A stretch of 6,224 bases of DNA from Clostridia bacterium. GTDB lineage: Bacteria > Bacillota > Clostridia > Christensenellales > Aristaeellaceae. This document shows, piece by piece, positions 5,047 through 6,224 of the stretch. Position numbers and translations under genes: made by a program. Position 1 is the first letter of the stretch, and each line of letters opens with the position of its first letter. Below the pieces are notes generated by a model. That model searched no databases and was not told where the DNA came from. It saw only the letters and a list, made by a program, of their open reading frames with translations. Location: contig JAKSQG010000104.1 of assembly GCA_024404275.1 (NCBI GenBank), forward strand, positions 1 to 6,224. Reading direction: 5' to 3'.

Positions 5047-6018
5047 TCAGCCGCCGATCTGATTCATGCGGCGTTGTTCCCTGTCCTCCACAGCTTCGCT
5101 GAAGCCGTGATGGACAGGCTTGTGCAGGATCGCATCCCGCATCTTATCGGCAATCTCTTCGTCAGAAGCGCCGCTGCGCAGCAGCGCACGCAGATCCAAG
5201 CCCGCGGAATGGTTAAGGCAAAGCTTCAGGATGCCTTCGGGCGTAATACGTACACGGTTGCAGCGGTCACAGAACTCATGACTCACCGCGCCGATCAAAC
5301 CGAGGCTGCCCTTGAAGCCCTGCGGCTTCATGTACCCCGCGGGACCGTAGCCATGCCGGGTTTCGTCCGTCATCATTGTGCCAAAGGCATCTTCGAGACG
5401 CTGGCGCACCTCATCCATGGGGATGGGACGAAGTTCCGCACCGCAGCCGACGGGCATCAGTTCAATGAAACGCACGTCCACCGGCAGATCCTTTGCCAGC
5501 GCAGCCACCGCAACAAGTCCTTCCTCGTTGAAGTCACGGACAGGTACAGCATTGATTTTGACTTTCAATCCGCATCGGACCGCTTCGTGAACCGCCTTCA
5601 GTACATCCTCAACATGTCCATTGCGGGTCAGGCGGGAAAAATTGCAAGCGTCCAACGTATCCAGGCTGATGTTGACAGCATTGAGACCCCGCTTTGCAGC
5701 CTCCTCCATACAATCCTTGAGCAGAATGCCATTGGTGGTCATGGCAATATAATCAATGCCGGGAAGGCTGTTCAGCTGTTCCACCAGGTCAAGGCATCCC
5801 TTACGCGCCATGGGTTCGCCGCCCGTCAGACGCACAGCATGAACCCCCAGCTGCGTCATCAGCTTGACAATGCGGACGATCTCCTCATAGGTCAGCAGTT
5901 CGTCATGACGCAGCGAATCAACGCCTCCCTACGGCATGCAGTACATGCAGCGCAGATTGCATTTATCCGTGATGGAAATGCGCACATATTCTATTTTTCT
6001 GCCATTCAGATCGATCAT
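5047..6018 (-). CDS. moaA: GTP 3',8-cyclase MoaA (radical SAM), with in-frame TAG at codon 30
   Basis: Radical-SAM enzyme converting GTP to 3',8-cyclo-GTP, the first step of molybdenum-cofactor synthesis; works with MoaC. 323 residues, typical. The start ATG 6018-6016 overlaps the moaC stop (ATGA) and has AAGGA about 5 bases upstream. N-terminal SAM cluster C20-x3-C24-x2-C27 (KCNLRCMYCMP); LTGGEP at 64-69 binds SAM; C-terminal GTP-site cluster C250-x2-C253-x13-C267 (FCDRCNRVRITPEGILKLC); the essential-type Gly-Gly tail (NQIGG) is present. TAG at codon 30 (5931-5929) falls directly after CMP, in the loop CMP-TAG-GGVDSLRHDELLTYEE. Every functional motif is intact in the same frame. Termination at TAG would yield a 29-residue peptide, and any restart would lack the SAM-binding cysteines. 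Stop is TGA. Confidence 0.94.
5929..5931 (-). other. In-frame TAG codon 30 of moaA
   Basis: Context CCG TAG GGA. It occupies the residue right after the CMP of the radical-SAM motif, where MoaA proteins most often have Glu or Ala, sometimes Gln. No indel is needed to align either side. Confidence 0.92.
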
Positions 6019-6224
6019 TCTTTTCCTTCATATGCGGCATCACCGATAAAGGTACCGCTCTTTCCGCCTGTTTTTTTGCACAGATGAATATTGCCGATCT
6101 CCATACGTTTATCAATGGCCTTGCACATATCATAGATCGTCAGCAGCGCCACCGAAACACCTGTCAGGGCTTCCATTTCCACGCCGGTCTGCCCCGTCAC
6201 CTTGGCGGTGCAAACAGCGGTCAC
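6015..6224 (-). CDS. moaC: Cyclic pyranopterin monophosphate synthase MoaC, C-terminal part
   Basis: Converts MoaA's 3',8-cyclo-GTP into cyclic pyranopterin monophosphate. Only the last 69 residues are in the window; the N-terminus lies beyond 6224, and the GTG at the very edge is an internal Val, not the start. The conserved stretch TGQTGVEMEALTGVSVALLT leads to IYDMCKAIDK, which carries the catalytic Asp and Lys (equivalent to Asp128 and Lys131 of E. coli MoaC), then LCKKTGGKSGTF near the end. The TGA stop overlaps the moaA ATG, so the two pathway partners are translationally coupled. No in-frame TAG in this part. Confidence 0.95.
   Translation of the reverse strand: MTAVCTAKVTGQTGVEMEALTGVSVALLTIYDMCKAIDKRMEIGNIHLCKKTGGKSGTFIGDAAYEGKE

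Noticed and set aside
1041..5931. Programmed selenocysteine or site-specific pyrrolysine insertion
   Set aside because: The codons are TAG, not TGA, and fall at ordinary surface-loop or helix positions rather than catalytic ones; no common downstream structure was seen. Proteome-wide pyrrolysine decoding of TAG is not excluded and is covered under the recoding finding.
4012..6087. A 691-codon open frame on the plus strand
   Set aside because: It is antisense to modA, mogA, moaA and moaC, whose motifs are unmistakable on the minus strand. Its translation is His/Gln-rich with no recognisable domain.

Overview
The window is a compact, bacterial, fairly GC-rich stretch. Its proteins (molybdate ABC transporter, MoaA/MoaC/MogA, a PF07155-type ECF substrate-binding component, a MocR regulator) look most like Firmicutes/Clostridia, probably an uncultured anaerobe. 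The taxonomy is inferred from protein style, strong AGGAGG ribosome sites and gene content; no rRNA or marker gene is present.

Layout. Positions 1-549 (minus) hold a nearly complete ECF transporter S component. It diverges across a 92-bp AT-rich control region from a MocR/PdxR-type GntR-aminotransferase regulator (642-1715, plus). That regulator converges on the molybdenum block through a perfect 16-bp bidirectional terminator (1793-1834). The rest runs leftwards on the minus strand in transcription order moaC (partial, from 6224), moaA, mogA, then a palindromic intergenic region with a TATAAT box, then modA, modB, modC. moaC/moaA and modB/modC overlap by ATGA. The block imports molybdate (ModABC), makes cyclic pyranopterin monophosphate (MoaA + MoaC) and adenylylates molybdopterin (MogA): a supply line for molybdenum-cofactor enzymes that are not in the window.

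The outstanding observation is the genetic code. Four of the eight genes (mocR, modC, mogA, moaA) are each interrupted in frame by exactly one TAG. Protein homology continues in the same frame straight through each one, and no internal TAA or TGA occurs. All seven gene ends visible here use TAA (mocR, modC, modA) or TGA (modB, mogA, moaA, moaC), never TAG. If TAG were a stop, the ModC ATPase would lose its Walker A and MoaA everything after its first Fe-S motif, so molybdate import and cofactor synthesis would both be dead. The simplest reading is that this organism decodes TAG as an amino acid, Glu or Gln fitting the contexts best. Multiple recent nonsense mutations in a decaying locus is the main alternative.

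The regulator is odd in its own right: it lacks roughly the last 100 residues of the family and has His where the PLP-binding Lys is expected, so it may be a decaying or PLP-independent repressor. Its pairing with an ECF S component suggests vitamin B6 uptake. That is inference.
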